Assembly: GCF_029873635.1 (NCBI RefSeq)
Contig: NC_080423.1
Span: forward strand, 103,168,991 to 103,232,990
Direction of reading: 5' to 3'
DNA: 64,000 nucleotides
Source: Malania oleifera
Taxonomy: Eukaryota; Streptophyta; Magnoliopsida; Santalales; Ximeniaceae
Shown here: positions 19,683 to 33,340 of the stretch, in pieces
How positions within the stretch are numbered: position 1 is the first letter of the stretch
Layout of the letters: the number at the start of each line of letters is the position of its first letter
Notes under the pieces: generated by a model
Seen by the model: only the letters and a program-made list of their open reading frames with translations
What the model was told of the DNA's origin: nothing
Database searches by the model: none
Program-made: the position numbers and the translations under genes

Positions 19683-22470
19683 CATCTTAATGAAAGAGCC
19701 TCTCCAATTGAATATCATACTTTTTCGTGTATATTTGGCATACAAAATTTCTCAATCCCCATTTCATTCATGGGATTTCTCCTATGATTCGGTAAAAGAT
19801 TTTGTGGCTAGTAAATAATAGAATCAAAGTGGAAATTATATGAATGATCTTTTCAATTTATTGTTGAAATTCTGAGACCAACTATTAGATATCTATCATG
19901 AAAATTTTGTGCACTTATTTTTAAATTCTAAAATAAAGAAGAAAAACTATCTATTAATTGAAATTAATATTAACATTAAAAATGCTAATTTAAATAATAC
20001 TATTATTTTAACATAAATTAATATGATAATCATATGTTATAAATATAAACTAAGAATAAGTTCATTGTTAATAAAAAAATTATATCATTTTTACTTGATA
20101 AAAAATATTTAAAATTTAATTTAAAATAATGGTCAGTGTAATTATTAATTAAAAAAATAATTATATATTTTTTATTATGCATTATATATTATAAATTAGT
20201 AATAAAATATAATTAAATTATGGACTGAAGAAAAGAATCATCTAAAAATTTAAATTAACATTAAATAAACAAAAAATTTTAATTTAGTTATTAACATTAT
20301 TTCTAACACAAATTAATGCGATAATCATATGTTATAAATATACACTAATAACAAGATTATAGTTAATTAATAAATAATATATTATATTATTTATAATATG
20401 TTTAAAAATAATCATAAACTACCCTATAATAAAAGTACGTATCCAATATCACTTTTTTAAAATACAATAAACACCACTTATAACTTTCAGTACCCTTTTC
20501 GGTTCAGTACTTAAATTCGGTACTCATTAAATTTAACGCTTTTTCTAAAAAATACTTCCGTATTATTTCTATATTTTATTTCATGTAAAGAGGAATATGA
20601 GTTAAGTGAGTTGAAATGTATGGATAATGTTCAATGTTGAGGACTTGGGGTGGGGACACATGGGCCAGAGTGTGAGTAAGCCCAAGTTGCATGCTGAAGC
20701 CAGTGTGCACTCAAGTTCTCTGTTGAAACTAATGATTTGGGCCCAACCCAAAGATGGGCTGGCTAACCCTACTTGAAGGTGGGGTAGGGGCATGTTTGGT
20801 CTGATCATGGACACTCTGCTGGGGCATTAGCTAGGGCAAGATTTTTATTTTCTGGGGCTTAGCTAGATCTCTGGTTGGTGGGCCCATGCGGATAGATATT
20901 CGCGGTGTTTATGGGTTGGTGATTTCGAAAACAATAATGTGTGCCGAAGTATGAATTTATCGTCTTAAATTTAGATTTGAATTTTGAAGAAATTTAATAT
21001 AATTTTATATTAGATCTTATTTAAATTTACATAAATTTAAATCTAAGGCTTTTCCAGATATAGAATTTATATTAAACTTAGACAAAATTGAATATGAAAT
21101 TTATCGAAACGTACCCTAATCTAAATTTTAGATCCAAAATCTATACTCTCAAATGTAGCTTAAGATAGTATTTACATGTATGAATTTTAGAATTAGAATT
21201 AGAATTTTTGTAAATTAAAAAAAAAATAAAAAATAAGGGGTCTCTTTAGTTTAAAGATTTTATTTAGGAAAATAAAAGAAAAATAAAAAAATAAAAGAAA
21301 CCCTTTTATTATTATTATATTTTTCTCTATATCAATACTATTAAAATTTAAATTTTATTCTAATATGACTAAAAATTTTAAAAAAATTAAACGTTAATTA
21401 ATAGCATGTAAAATTAACATTTTATTCATTAATTTGATTTTTTTTAAATTTTATTTTTTACTTTCTTTGATAACCAATATAAAGAAGTAAATTCTTCTGA
21501 ATTTTTCTTTTCCTTTCCTCTAATGTTTCTTGAGTTCCAAATGAATTTAAAAGCAGAAAAAAAAAAACATGAAGGAATTTGCCTTTCATGTTTGGTTATA
21601 TATATGGTAAATTAGTGGACAAGAAATAATTTTTGTACATCATTAACAATTAATTTTCCTTATATTTCTAATCATATTTAAATAGAAATTTATTTTCAAT
21701 CATTTTTGATATAGTGAGAATATATAATATAATGAAAAAAAATTATGTTTTTGTATTTTCCTTTCCCTTGTTCAAATAAATCTTGGTCTAAAGATTCTAA
21801 AGAGAACTTTAATATTTTGAAATAAAATTAAACTTCTTGAGATTTGTTAATTAATATTATCATCCTATCCTTTTTTATTGAGTGGTGTTATTCATATCAC
21901 AAATTTGTGACTATAATGGGTTCTTGTGGCGAATGAAAGTAACCATACAAATCCATGATCTTAATAACCATGATATCTTTTTTTTTTTTTTGTCAACTAA
22001 TTATTGAGTATATTGACAAACATGTAGTAATGTCGACTATTAAACATTATATATTTGTCAATTATAAGTATTTTCATTTGTAAAAGAAATAGGAATGAAG
22101 AACTTGATTTTGTTTGTGAAGAGATTGTACTATAAGATAATTGAAAAAAATTATAAAATTATGTTTAATCGTAGAATGGGTATCTTAGGAATATGATATA
22201 ATGTAATGAGAAATTTAAAAATATGGATAATAATAGTTATTTTTTTGGTTTATTTTTCAGTATTCTATTCGAAGAGGAGAAGAATGTGTTCTTATTATGA
22301 AATTTGATAATAGTTATTTCTTATTATAAATTTGTAAGACGTTTCAATGTAAACTATCAAAATTTATAATTTATAAAATATGATTATTATTTACATTGTG
22401 ATAATAATAACATATTTTTTTAATACAAACTATCAAATTTGCTAGGATCGGAAGAGTTCTTGTGTAAACA
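19026..22470. other. Intergenic, AT-rich, no supported gene
   Basis: Contains a (TAA)n microsatellite at 19638-19681 and long AT-rich tracts (19860-20470, 21000-22400). A more GC-balanced island at 20600-20900 has several TGGGCC/GGGCCC motifs but no convincing ORF. No RNA gene was recognised. Confidence 0.4.
19638..19681. repeat. (TAA)n microsatellite
   Basis: About 44 bases of trinucleotide repeat. Confidence 0.95.
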
Positions 22471-22494
22471 TGATGTACATGAGTAACTTTAGGT

Positions 22495-22600
22495 TTTGGG
22501 TTCAATCATATATGCATCCGTACAATTAAACACTCGTCATCTACTCAAATTTTTCAATGTGAGGCAAACTCATCAACAGTATTCTCAGTAATCTCTCCCT
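22495..22600 (-). repeat. LTR fragment, dispersed family X
   Basis: Reverse-orientation scrap: ggttttgggttcaatcatat, catctactcaaatttttcaa and tgtgaggcaaactcatcaac parallel the 63600-63808 LTR read in reverse. Confidence 0.55.
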
Positions 22601-23324
22601 AACTTGTAAGCTTTAATAACTTTCCCTTTGAATGGGAGTTCTTATTCATTATGCAACTAACTAGGAGTCATTACTCAATCATGGGAGTCTACTCATCTAT
22701 GGGATTAGCATCTATAAGATCTATCACTCATTTTTTGTGGGTATCCATTCATAAGAACACATGCATGAATACTCAAATCCAATTTGAATCGTCTCCCTTG
22801 TTATTAAGTTATATAACCCAGTTGAGGCATTTTCCCAAAATATCGGTGTGCAGGAATCTGCACCACTGTAATCTATTATTGCTTTATATTTTTTATTCCC
22901 TTTTTATGTTTCACTCAACCAACTATAACAAATTCTTTCTGTTTTGATTATTCCTTTTTATTGTATATATATATACCTGCATGATCAATGAGAATCTCAG
23001 CAAGAAGAATTCCAGAATTCTAAATCTTCCATTCGTCTAACAAGAGCAAGTCCAATTTTTCAACAATTATTCAAGTGGACCTTACTTCTGAGCTTTACGT
23101 GTGTCTCAGATAACATTTCACGTGGCTATAAACCCTAATTAATTCCTACGTCCTGATCCTACTCAGATCCATTTGTGCAGCTTAGATAATCCCTATTGAT
23201 CTAGGTCACATACTTGATCTCTCAACTGTTCGCACATCAACGCAAATAACCTTATATCTTAACTTTATAATGTTGCTTGCCCAAGTTACGAACCAACAAC
23301 TTTAATGCCACTTGTTAGAATTGG

Positions 23325-23470
23325 GGAGTCGTACTTAATTGATATACTTGAGTTAGCACCAATTTGATTTCAAAACTTAAACCTATTAGGTTTGGGATCA
23401 ACCATGTATATAAACTTTCATTCTCCATTCTAATTTTTTTAACAAACTTATAAGTAATAATCTCTCATCC
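23325..23470 (-). repeat. LTR fragment, dispersed family X
   Basis: Reverse-orientation scrap: gttagcaccaatttgat, aaacctattaggtttgggat, caaccatgtatataaac and aacaaacttataagt. It ends in a ctctcaatc-like tail. Confidence 0.55.
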
Positions 23471-24163
23471 CTTTGCAAGTTCCAATTACTTTTTCTTAAA
23501 CAGAAATCATTCTTGATTACTACTTCTCCATGTCACGCTACCAACAATGAGCTACAGTCATAAAAAACAACACAAAAATTATGGAGTCCATTCATCAATG
23601 AGATTAGTCATTTTTTTTTTTTTATGTTCTCAAAACAATTCTAGTTTCAAAAAAAGTAAAACAAGCATAATGTCATGTAAACATGCGTGTGTGATGCTTT
23701 ATATAGTGGTGATTTGCTGGTCCAATCCAGCAAAGATATTGTGGAACGATGGGTGTGGTTCATATATGTTTTCACATGTAAAGATGCCTCAAAGATATTT
23801 GTTAAAATACCATACAGAAGAAGGTCATGACAAGGATGTCATCATTGATTCATTTCTAAGGGCAGCCACATAAGTTGACACGGTAGGATGTGCATGTGAC
23901 GATACATATATCTGTGATAATGGTCATTGACTTTCCGGTTAGAGCAGAGATTATTATATATGTTTTATATTATATTAGATTATATCTATCAGACAGACAT
24001 ACGTGCATGTCCCAATCAAAGGCACTGCAAGTGCATGGTCAGAAGGAGAAGCACATATCTGCCGACTGCCATTGCCTTCACCTACAGCAACAGCAGAGCA
24101 GAAAATGAAAAGCCCCTTTTTGGGTTGGGTTTGCTCCCAACTCCCAACTTCAAAGCCTTCGTG

Positions 24164-24189
24164 ATAATAATAATAATAATAATAATAAT
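24164..24189. repeat. (TAA)n microsatellite
   Basis: Short trinucleotide run followed by attattataat. Confidence 0.9.
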
Positions 24190-24710
24190 TATTATAATTT
24201 AGAGAGAGAGAGATGTGATTTGAGGTCAGCTTTTTGGGTTTCCATGATTAGCTAGCCAGGTTTGTGTTAATAGACCAAAATGTCCCTTAATTAGCACTTA
24301 TATTGCGGTGTCTGCTCATTTTGAATATGAGAGTTTGATATTGAAAATATAGGTTCAAATAATGAGTTGGATTTGAGAATAACATTAGCTATTTTATTGC
24401 GTAATCCAAATCGAATCTTCTAATGTTTTATTTTTTTCATAAAAAAAAAGAATCCAGAGGGGGTAAGTATTACATTTGTAGCTTTAGTTAAAATTGAAGA
24501 AAACAATGAAAGGGAAATGGGCAATTGCTATTTTGGTAACTTGACATTTCAAAGCAATAATATCATTAGTGTGGGTGCTGGTGGGAATCTGGTCTGGCAT
24601 GGTATGCTTCTTGTGGCGAATTCATATCATTTTCACCCACAATGACAAAGTAGACTCTGCGGACTGGGCGTTGAGGTCACGGGTGCCTCTCTGCCTGCCC
24701 ATGCCAACTT

Positions 24711-24718
24711 TATAAATA
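24711..24718 (+). promoter_or_regulatory. TATA box of the glycine-rich protein gene
   Basis: tataaata lies 95 bases before the start codon at 24806, so initiation is expected near 24740 with a ~60-base leader. The leader is followed by an A-run just before the ATG. Confidence 0.8.
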
Positions 24719-24805
24719 GCATTCTCTAATCTTTGCCACTACTCGTATTCCACCAAGAAGTCTGCAGCAATCCCCCCTAAGCCAACGGAAAAAAAAAAAA
24801 AAACA

Positions 24806-25309
24806 ATGCGCCTCAACTTGTTCCATCTAGCCTCCATGCTCATCCTCTTATTCTCCCCTTCTGGGGCTTCCGGCATCTACACAACCGTCGGCGGCCGCAT
24901 TAACGGTGGCGGTCATGGGAGAAAAGCTGGCCCCGATGAAGTCTCTCCTGGTCCTAGCACGGGGACGCCAACGGGGGCTAGTGGGTCGGGCCATGGTAGC
25001 AACTGGGACTATAGTTGGGGTTGGGGCTCAAGCCCAGGAAGTGGGTGGGGGTACGGGTCAGGGTCGGGTCGGTCCCCGAGCGGGTCTGGCAGTGGTTACG
25101 GCTTTGGTTTTGGAACTGGGTCAGGCTCGGGTTCAGGGTATGGATATGGGTCAGGAAGCGGTGGTGCTCATGGCGGTGGGTATGGATCTGGGTCAGGTTC
25201 TGGTGCTTCTGGGGGTGGCGGCGGCGGCGGCGGAGGAATTGGTGGCCCGAATGGTGTCTATGGCAATCACCCGCCAATGGTTTCTAGGGACAAAGGCAAT
25301 CGTGACTGA
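24806..25309 (+). CDS. Secreted glycine/serine-rich protein, cell-wall type
   Basis: The 167-residue product opens with a typical secretory signal (MRLNLFHLASMLILLFSPSG, cleavage expected near residue 23). It continues as a low-complexity Gly/Ser/Tyr-rich body with repeated GSGSG, GYGSGSG, WGWG and a run of nine Gly near residues 135-145, and ends YGNHPPMVSRDKGNRD. It has no cysteine-rich domain or RNA-binding domain, so it fits the structural glycine-rich proteins of plant cell walls. The gene is compact and intronless, with a TATA box at the expected distance and a G-rich coding strand unlike its AT-rich surroundings. Three other long frames over the same bases are composition shadows. The exact role cannot be inferred. 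Confidence 0.85.
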   Translation: MRLNLFHLASMLILLFSPSGASGIYTTVGGRINGGGHGRKAGPDEVSPGPSTGTPTGASGSGHGSNWDYSWGWGSSPGSGWGYGSGSGRSPSGSGSGYGFGFGTGSGSGSGYGYGSGSGGAHGGGYGSGSGSGASGGGGGGGGGIGGPNGVYGNHPPMVSRDKGNRD

Positions 25310-26319
25310 TAATGCTTCGAATTAATCGTACATTTATGCTTCGAACTAAAATTTTCTTTTCTTGTAGAGAACAGAAAAAATATGCCAAGTAGTTAAGTAC
25401 CACTGTCATTATTTTAGTACACAATATAATATATGTGTTAGCAGCTTTCTATTAGTCCCTTAAAACAGCATACCTTGTTATCATGGATGGCATTTTGAGC
25501 CTTCTTTAAAATATTTCTCAATTTTTTTGGTTGTGACATGCAAGAAAAAATATATGTACTTTCGATATTAGCATATTGGACCAATACGGTGCTACCACAT
25601 GTTTGATGAGTAGAACTACAAACATAATGCTTAGTCAAGTAATCTTGTGTGCCGAATTAAACTCTCTTGAATGGGCTTAGCAGAGCATATTGAACAAGCT
25701 AACTAAGTATGAATTGAGCCAAAGTCCACGATTAAGAGGTATATATTGTTAAAGTGCAGCTCGATTCAATCCAATACAAGCATTCGATTCACACCCTACA
25801 AGGTTTCTCTATAAAAACATTTTAAATATGAATTGTACCCAAGAGGATTTGCACCTAATCACTAAAGACTCTTTTGTGCCTTAGTTTAAGCAGACAATGA
25901 GGTTAGCATAGAGGGCTCAGGCTCTGTGCCTTCTCGTTTGTAATAATCTTCAAGTGGATACCTTCTAAATATGAGTTACAGCTCAAATTTGGTTTCTTAA
26001 AATGAAATGATATAAGAATGGGATACATAAAAATTTAAATAAGTGTGCAAAAAAAATAAATGGTAAATTTGATTCAAACTTCATTTCATATGCTAGGATA
26101 CTCTTGAAGTAACTCATAAAAAAATTAACAGAATTAAATTATCTAGAATAAATATGCTTGCTTATGTGTATGAAATGTCTTAAATGAGACAATATGAAAA
26201 ATATTAAGAATATGTTTACAAGATTTACCAATATTATTAATGGATTTACCAATATTAGTAATGCCTTTCTTTTGGTAAATCTTATATAAATTATGAACTT
26301 GTAAGGAGAATTTTTAGAT
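25310..26319. other. 3' flank of the glycine-rich gene and AT-rich spacer
   Basis: No second gene is visible. A short direct repeat (gatttaccaatatta) occurs twice at about 26222-26257. Confidence 0.4.
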
Positions 26320-26590
26320 GTCTACCAAGCTTGATCTTGGTATGCTAAAGGTGATACAATTTAAGAAGTAAAGGACCTAAGGATGAAAACTTGGGTCTTT
26401 CCTAGCATATGAAAGTAAAGAAGAAGGTAGAAACTAAGGACAAGAAGATACTAACTCTAGTCCCCATAAAAGAGAAAGAATGCGGCGAAGATAATGATGA
26501 AGTTAGATTCATTACCAAAAAGTTTAAGAGATTTCTCAAGAAGAATAAGGATGAAAAGAAAAAAAATAAGAAAACAAGATAAAATCACAC
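26320..26590 (+). mobile_element. Copia gag remnant
   Basis: The + strand still encodes text typical of plant Copia gag proteins, including the charged segment ITKKFKRFL near 26511-26537 and a preceding acidic/lysine-rich stretch. It is a short fossil without LTRs, heavily broken. Confidence 0.55.
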
Positions 26591-27269
26591 CTTATGAGTC
26601 CCAAAAGCTTAGACACCTTTGAACTAATTGTCTAAAATTTCAAAAACTCCAACTTGGAAGGCAAGGTTACGATATTATTATGTTTTCTTTTAAAGTGAAT
26701 GAAGATCGGTTATAACTTCAAGCTCAACATACGATAAATTATAATAGATCATTTCAATAATTTAAAAAAAAATATATTTTAAACTCTTGAATTTAAGTTC
26801 AAATAATTTTGAATTGAACATTCTTAATTAAAATATTTCAATGTTTTATATTGCTCACAAGTAGCATGAATTTCCAACTAGTTGACCAATGTTGAGTGTT
26901 ATTGTTAATCCTGAGCGAGTTTGACTCTAATAATTTAGGTTTGCTACTTTGTAGTTTGGGTAATAAAGGTCTTGATTTACTTGGCAAATTTTTTCTTAAC
27001 CTGCTTTTATTTTACTTTATTTTATTTCATTAAATTTTTTCTACTTATGCAGTGTCACATCTTATTTGTGGGGGGATGGATTTGTTAAAAAAAAAAAAAC
27101 TTGTCTTTGAAAAATATAATTTTAATTTTTAATGTCACTTTCAACAATAACTCAGTCAATATTTTTCTATCTTAAGTTTGAGGGCAAATTTAATTATATT
27201 TGTATTATAAAATTATATTAAATATGTTTTAAATTTGCACAAATTCAAATTAAAAATCGAAAAATGGCG

Positions 27270-28407
27270 GAACTGCTATTGTGCTGACACTGAGGACGGG
27301 GACGAAGACAATGTGGTCAATGGTAATATTGCCGGAAAAGCCCTAGAAAATTTGGGTGAAGCTTAATTCTTCTCGACTTCAATCTTTATTATCATCATTA
27401 TCATCATCATAATCATCAGCAGCAGCAGCAGTAGCAGTAGCGGCGGCGATATCATCTCTTCTTCTTCTTCTTCTTAAGATTGTCTATGATTCATCAGAAA
27501 TTTGCTTGCGTAAGGCATAAAGAGACAATTGCAAGCATTCTAGCACCTTGCTTGAAATTCTTGTTTTGGGCCAGACTTCGTTTTGCAAATAGCTATGCTC
27601 AATTGTCATCACCATTAAAGATAAGAGGTTGTAATCTGGTAATCGGATTGCTGAATGTTTGATTTTTGTGCAACATTTGACTAAATCATTTGCTTGGCAG
27701 GGAGTTTTTTTTTTTGGCCGTTTTGCTATTCGATAAAATGCCTAACGGAAAATCCTTCGGCGCTTTGTTTGGGAGTACGGATTTTAGGGCTTCGGATTTG
27801 TCCTTTTACAGGTTTGAAAACGGAAAAGCAAATATGTGTTGCATTTTGTTTAGATCCACAGAAATCTAATTCAAACGTAGTGTTATATTTCTAGGTCCTT
27901 ATTTGCACTTGTGAGCGGTTGGGTTCACAGCAATCTTGGTTGGTTCCCAGGAATCCTATCTAATTTGTAATTATTTGACATTTGATGAATGCATTTCTGA
28001 TGTAGGATTTGGGGATTTTGTATAATTTTAAAATATGAGTTTGATTATAGTATTGTGACTTGGTTGTTTCTTTCTATTCAACATTTTCCTTCTTCTATTT
28101 TTGTAGTTTGGCTTGGGTTTATAGCGAAGTTTGACGATCTTTGGATCAGCTGTCGATGTTCGAGGATGGGTTACTGCCCTGTTGGTTGATTTAACTGCTG
28201 TTTGAGCACTTTATATTAAGCAGCAACTTTTGATCATCCTTGACTACTACAAGGTAGAATACATATCTGACATTTTTCCATTTGAATATTATGTTTGGAA
28301 GGCATGCTATTGATTCTTGCTATCTTCCCAGCATCATTCTGCATGTTAAATATTTCTTTGTTCCTAAAAGAGTTGAAATGTACCAGCCTTTTCCAAAAGG
28401 CACATAC
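27270..28407 (+). other. Gene-like leader, copy A (unknown product)
   Basis: This stretch has the look of an expressed gene's 5' region: a compound trinucleotide repeat (27388-27477), intron-like T-rich stretches with acceptor sites (e.g. ttggcag at about 27699), and a conserved short frame starting MPNGKSFGALFGS near 27739. It aligns with 48110-49205 at high identity. No known protein family was recognised. The parent gene is not present in the window, so it may be a captured or duplicated 5' fragment. Confidence 0.4.
27388..27477. repeat. Compound ATC/CAG/CTT trinucleotide repeat
   Basis: Runs of atc, cag/tag, gcg and ctt triplets in sequence. The copy B counterpart (48208-48268) is shorter, so the repeat length has changed since the duplication. 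Confidence 0.85.
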
Positions 28408-28634
28408 TGATAAAACTGGAGTAGAAATGAGGGAAAAATCAAAGAAGCAAGGATTGAATTTCTGTATATTATTTCAATTTGTACAAGCCCTATTTATACA
28501 AAAACATTCAAACAATCTGTACACCAAGATTGACTTTTCTCATTTCAGCTGTGATTTGATTTCTTAATTCATGCTGCAGATTGCGGCATTTCTCAACGCT
28601 AGATTTATGCTGTGAAGTGCGGCATTCCTCAACA
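28408..28634 (-). repeat. 3' LTR of the copy A Copia element
   Basis: 227 bp, tgataaaactgg ... cctcaaca on the + strand (TG...CA in both directions). It carries tatttataca and closely matches 33341-33574. Confidence 0.9.
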
Positions 28635-31600
28635 CTCCCCTTCAAGTTGGCGTGAATATTTATGACACCCAACTTGCTAAGTAAATAATTAAATTGTGTG
28701 AATCCAAGAGATTTGGTAAAAAGGTCAGCAGGTTGCTGGCTTGTATGCATGTAAGCCGTTTCGATGATGCCACTCTGGAGTTTCTCTCGAACCACATGAC
28801 AATCTATATCGATATGCTTGGTTCGTTCATGGAACATTGGATTTGAAGCTATGTGTATAGCGGCCTTGTTGTCACAGTACAAACTGACTGGTTGAGAATG
28901 CATTACATCAAGGTCTGAGAGTAGAGACTTTAGCCATGTGACCTCATAACAGGTGGAGGCCATAGACCTATATTCTGCTTCGGCTGAGAAGCGTGAAATT
29001 GTTGTTTGTTTCTTGGTTTTCCAGGAAATTTCCGAGTAGGATGCAATACCCGGTGACCGATCGTCTGGTATCCTTGCATCGTGCCCAATCTGCATCACAG
29101 TATGCATAAAGTTGAATTTGGCTAGAAGCAGATAAGAAAATTCCTTGACCTCAGGTTTTCTTAAGGTACCGTAAGACTCTGTGTGCTGGGTCCAAGTGTG
29201 GTATTTGTGGCTTGTCCGTAAACTGACTTAGCACATGCACTGAATAGGCTAAGTTGGGTCTTGTGATGGTTAGATAAATTAATCTTCCGACAAGTCGCCT
29301 GTATGATGAAGGATCTGAGACAAGTTTGCCATCACTTTCGTTAATTCAAGATTTTGATCCATGGGAAAGTTTTCAGGTTTAGCTCCAAGGAAACCTGTAT
29401 CTTCTAATATCTCGAGTGCATATTTCCTTTGGGATAAAAATATTCCTTTGGCTGAACGGGCGACTTCGATTCCCAGAAAGTATTTAAGAATTCCAAGATC
29501 TTTGAGTTTGAAATGATCGCTTAGATATTTCTTGATCTCATTGACCTATTTCAAGCTATTTCCTGTAACAATAATGTCATCCACGTAGACTAGAATGACA
29601 GTGAAATTACCCTCATGGGATCGGACGAATAGTGAATAATTTGCCTTGGATTGTTTGTATCCTGCATCAATGAGAGTAGATGAAAGTTTAGCTTACCATT
29701 GCCTTGAAGCTTGTTTGAGACCATACAAAGACTTAACAAGCTTGCAAACTCTACTCTCCCCCTTTCGTCTGAATCCCGGAGGAAGCTGCATATAAACTTC
29801 TTTATCAAGGTCGCCATAGAGAAAGACATTATTGACATCGAGTTGATAGATGTGCCAATTGCGAGCGGAAGCAAGAGCGAAAATGGTTCGGACGGTGGTC
29901 ATTTAGCAACCGAAGCAAACGTCTCGGTGTAGTCAATGCCTTCCTGTTGACTGTAACCCTTGGCAACTAGGCGAGCTAAGCTTTGTATCGGTTGATGGAT
30001 CCATCAGGGTTGTATTTGATCTTGTATACCCATTTGCAGCCAATGGGTTTCTTACTAGGAGGAAGAGGAGTAAGGTGCCAGGTGTTGTTGAGCTTGAGAG
30101 CATCAATTTTAGTACGCATGGCAGTACAGCAGTTAGGATCTGTCATGGCCTGTAAAAATGACTGTGGTTCTTTGGCAAGAGAGAGAGCTGTGGTGAAAAC
30201 ACGGTGAGAAGGAGATAGGCGGGAATAAGATAAAAAATCAATCAGACAATAAGGGTTACCTGACGAACGAACCATTGCAGAGTGAGATGATTGAGCGGGT
30301 TGAGATGGTAAAACCTGTTCCACATGAAAATCTTGCAAGTATGTCGGTGGCTGAGTAGGACGACTAGATCATCGGGCAGGTGGAGAAGAGGGTAAAATAT
30401 TAGATAGGGATGGAGGAGAGTTTGGTCGTGAAGATGGTGATAAAGGTTAGTGATGTCAAGAGAAGAAATAGGACAAGGTAAGACGGGTTCCATGGGTTCG
30501 GGAGTAGATGAAGCAAAAGGGAAGGAATCTTCATGAAAGAGAACATCTCGAGATACAAAGATGTTGTGTGTTGCAAGGTTATAAAGTCAGTAGCCTTTTT
30601 GGCCATATGAATAACCAAGAAAAACACATTGAGTCGCTCTGGGGTCAAATTTTGATGGATTTTGCGAGTGAGTGGAAGTAAAACATAAGCATCCAAAGAC
30701 TTGCATATGGCTATATGGAGGTTTGATATTATACAATCTTTCATAAGGAGACAAACCACCTAGAATAGGGGAAGGAGTTCTGTTAATGAGATAAGTTGCG
30801 GTAAGAATGACATTCCCCCAAAAGTGTTTAGGCATGTGCTTGAAAAATTAATGCACGAGCAAAATTAAGGAGGTGACGATGTTTGCGTTCAACAACTCCA
30901 TTTTGTTGGGAAGTGTTGACGCAACTAGTTTAATGTATAATGCCTTTGGGTGCATAGAATGAAGGCATGTCAAACTTAGGTCCATTATCACTTCGAATGA
31001 TTTTTATGGTGGTGGAAAATTGATTTTCGATAAGGTGGATAAAGGATTGCAAAATAGGGCGTGTGTCAGATTTGTGGCGCATTAAGTAAACCCTGGTACA
31101 ACGGGTATAGTCATCAACAATGGTGAGAAAATAGTGTGCACCACTAGTGGAAGCAACACGATGGCTCCCCCAAATGTCAACATGCAACAAGCCAAAAGGT
31201 TTAAGAGAAGAAATGGAACTAGGTGGAAAAGGTGCGCGAGTTTGCTTTACCAGTGGACAAATTAAACATGGATCTGAATTAGAACTACAAATTTCTGGAA
31301 ATTTATTGGAAAGAAAAGACAAATTTTTATTTGATAGATGACCCAAACGACGATGCCAAAGTTGGGAAGTAGATGTCGATGTGGATGTAGCCACTTGACA
31401 ACTAGCATTCCTGGTGAATCGGTATAAGTCATACTGCTCAATTCCCACCCCAATCATCTTCATCAAGCGTAGGTCCTGAATGAAACAAAAATCAGAAGAA
31501 AAAATAATGAGACAATGATGAATTTTGCACAATTTACGGACAGAAATTAAGTTGAAATGAAAAGTTGGGACACAAAGGACATTGTCTAAAACAAGATTAG

Positions 31601-33340
31601 AAGATAAGTGAACTGATCCAATATGAGTAACGGTGGCATGAGATCCATCTGGTAATTGAACGGTATGACCATGTAAGGGGATAAACTGCGTGAAAGCAGC
31701 AGGTGAGTAAACCATATGATCAATTGCACCACTGTCAAGAATCCATAGTAAATCATTATGAGATTTGCTTGACAATGGTGATTCAACACTGCCTAGCTGG
31801 TGTGTCATGGGTTGAGAGGGAGCAGAGTTGTTAAGAATGGAGAGAAGCTGTTGACACTGTTCAGGAGTAAAAGGAAGGCTGCTAGTAGATGGATGTGAAG
31901 AAGCCTGATGAGCACTATGCCTAGGACCCTGATTGGGTTTAGAACTGCGATGCCCTGGAGGGAAGCCATGGATGCGGTAGCATTGATCTACAGTATGACC
32001 TTCTTTGCCACAGTGAGTACATTTGAAAGACTTCTTGGGTGGACCGGGCCGTCCTTCCTTTCGTGATTGATGGTTGGTGGTAGCCAAAGCAATACCATCA
32101 ATGGATGGTGGAGACAAGATGCCGTGATGACGTTTTTCTTGAAGTAAAAGGGCATAGGTACGGTTGAGAGTGGGAAGTGGATCAATTATAAGTATCTCCC
32201 CACAAATTGCAGTGTAGGAATCGTTGAGCCCCATCAAAAATTTCTAGACACGGTCTAGTTCTTGTTGTTTGAGGGTCTCCTTGCCTGCGCTACAAGTGCA
32301 GGTAGATGTTCCTTGAATTGCTCATAATTCATCTCACAAACTCTTTAATTTGGAAAAGTATGCACCAACTGATAAGGTTCCTTGAACAAGATTAGCAATA
32401 TCTTGTTTAAGCTTGTATAGGCGGGGGCCGTTGACTTGGGAGTAGCGATCTTTCAGATTGTCCCATATCGCATGTGCAGTTTCATAATAGATCACACTGC
32501 TAGAGATTTCCTTTGAAATAGAATTGACAAGCCAAGAGATTACCATAACGTTGCATCATCTCCATTGCGAGTATTCTAAGGAATCAGAAGGTGGTGGAGA
32601 TAGTGTGCCATCAATGAAGTAGTTTTTATTCTTCGCTTGAAGTGCAAGAATCATTGCACGACTCCATGTAGAATAATTATCCTCCGTAAGCGGTGAAGAA
32701 ACTAAATCCAATCCAGGATGATCTGATTGTTGGAGATATAAATGATGATTTGGATCTTTATATTTTTCCATCTTGGTTGCCTTTTCAGCCATAAAAGGTA
32801 AACCTTTCTTCTCCTTCTTCTTCTTCTTCTTCTTTTTCCTGTTTTTTTTCTTTTTGTTGCAAATACTAACCTTATAATAAAATAATCACTTCAAATATCT
32901 GAATATTGTCCACCTTATCTAGAAAATGCTTATTTTCTGTACATCACTCTTACCCATATAATAATCAAAGCCCATATACTAGCCTTATAATAATAATTCC
33001 CATAACAAAAGCATTCTCCCTCACCAAATGTTTGCAGTGAGCAGCAGATCTGCTGTAGCAGAGACGACGGAGAATAGCTGAGACGCAGGAGAAGATTGCG
33101 GCGAAGGATTCGGAACAACAAATACCAAAGAGATTGGCGATGAAGCGTGGTTGCGACAGTGACGGTGGTGATCTGGTCACTAGTGATCGTCTTTGCGTTG
33201 CGCTGTTGCAGAGATCGGGAGCCGCTGTGATCGTAAACTGATTCCAGAACACCTTTGCTGATGAGGTAATGAACAGGAATATATATATATATAAAATCAA
33301 ATAATTGGAACAGAGGTTCTACAACCTTGCTCTGATACCG

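Noticed and set aside
20602-20814. 70-residue minus ORF in a GC-balanced island
   Set aside because: No domain, no promoter context, and composition explained by TGGGCC-type motifs.
24906-25325. Three alternative long frames over the glycine-rich gene
   Set aside because: Only the frame with a signal peptide and a TATA box at proper distance makes sense. The others are by-products of GC-rich repetitive sequence.
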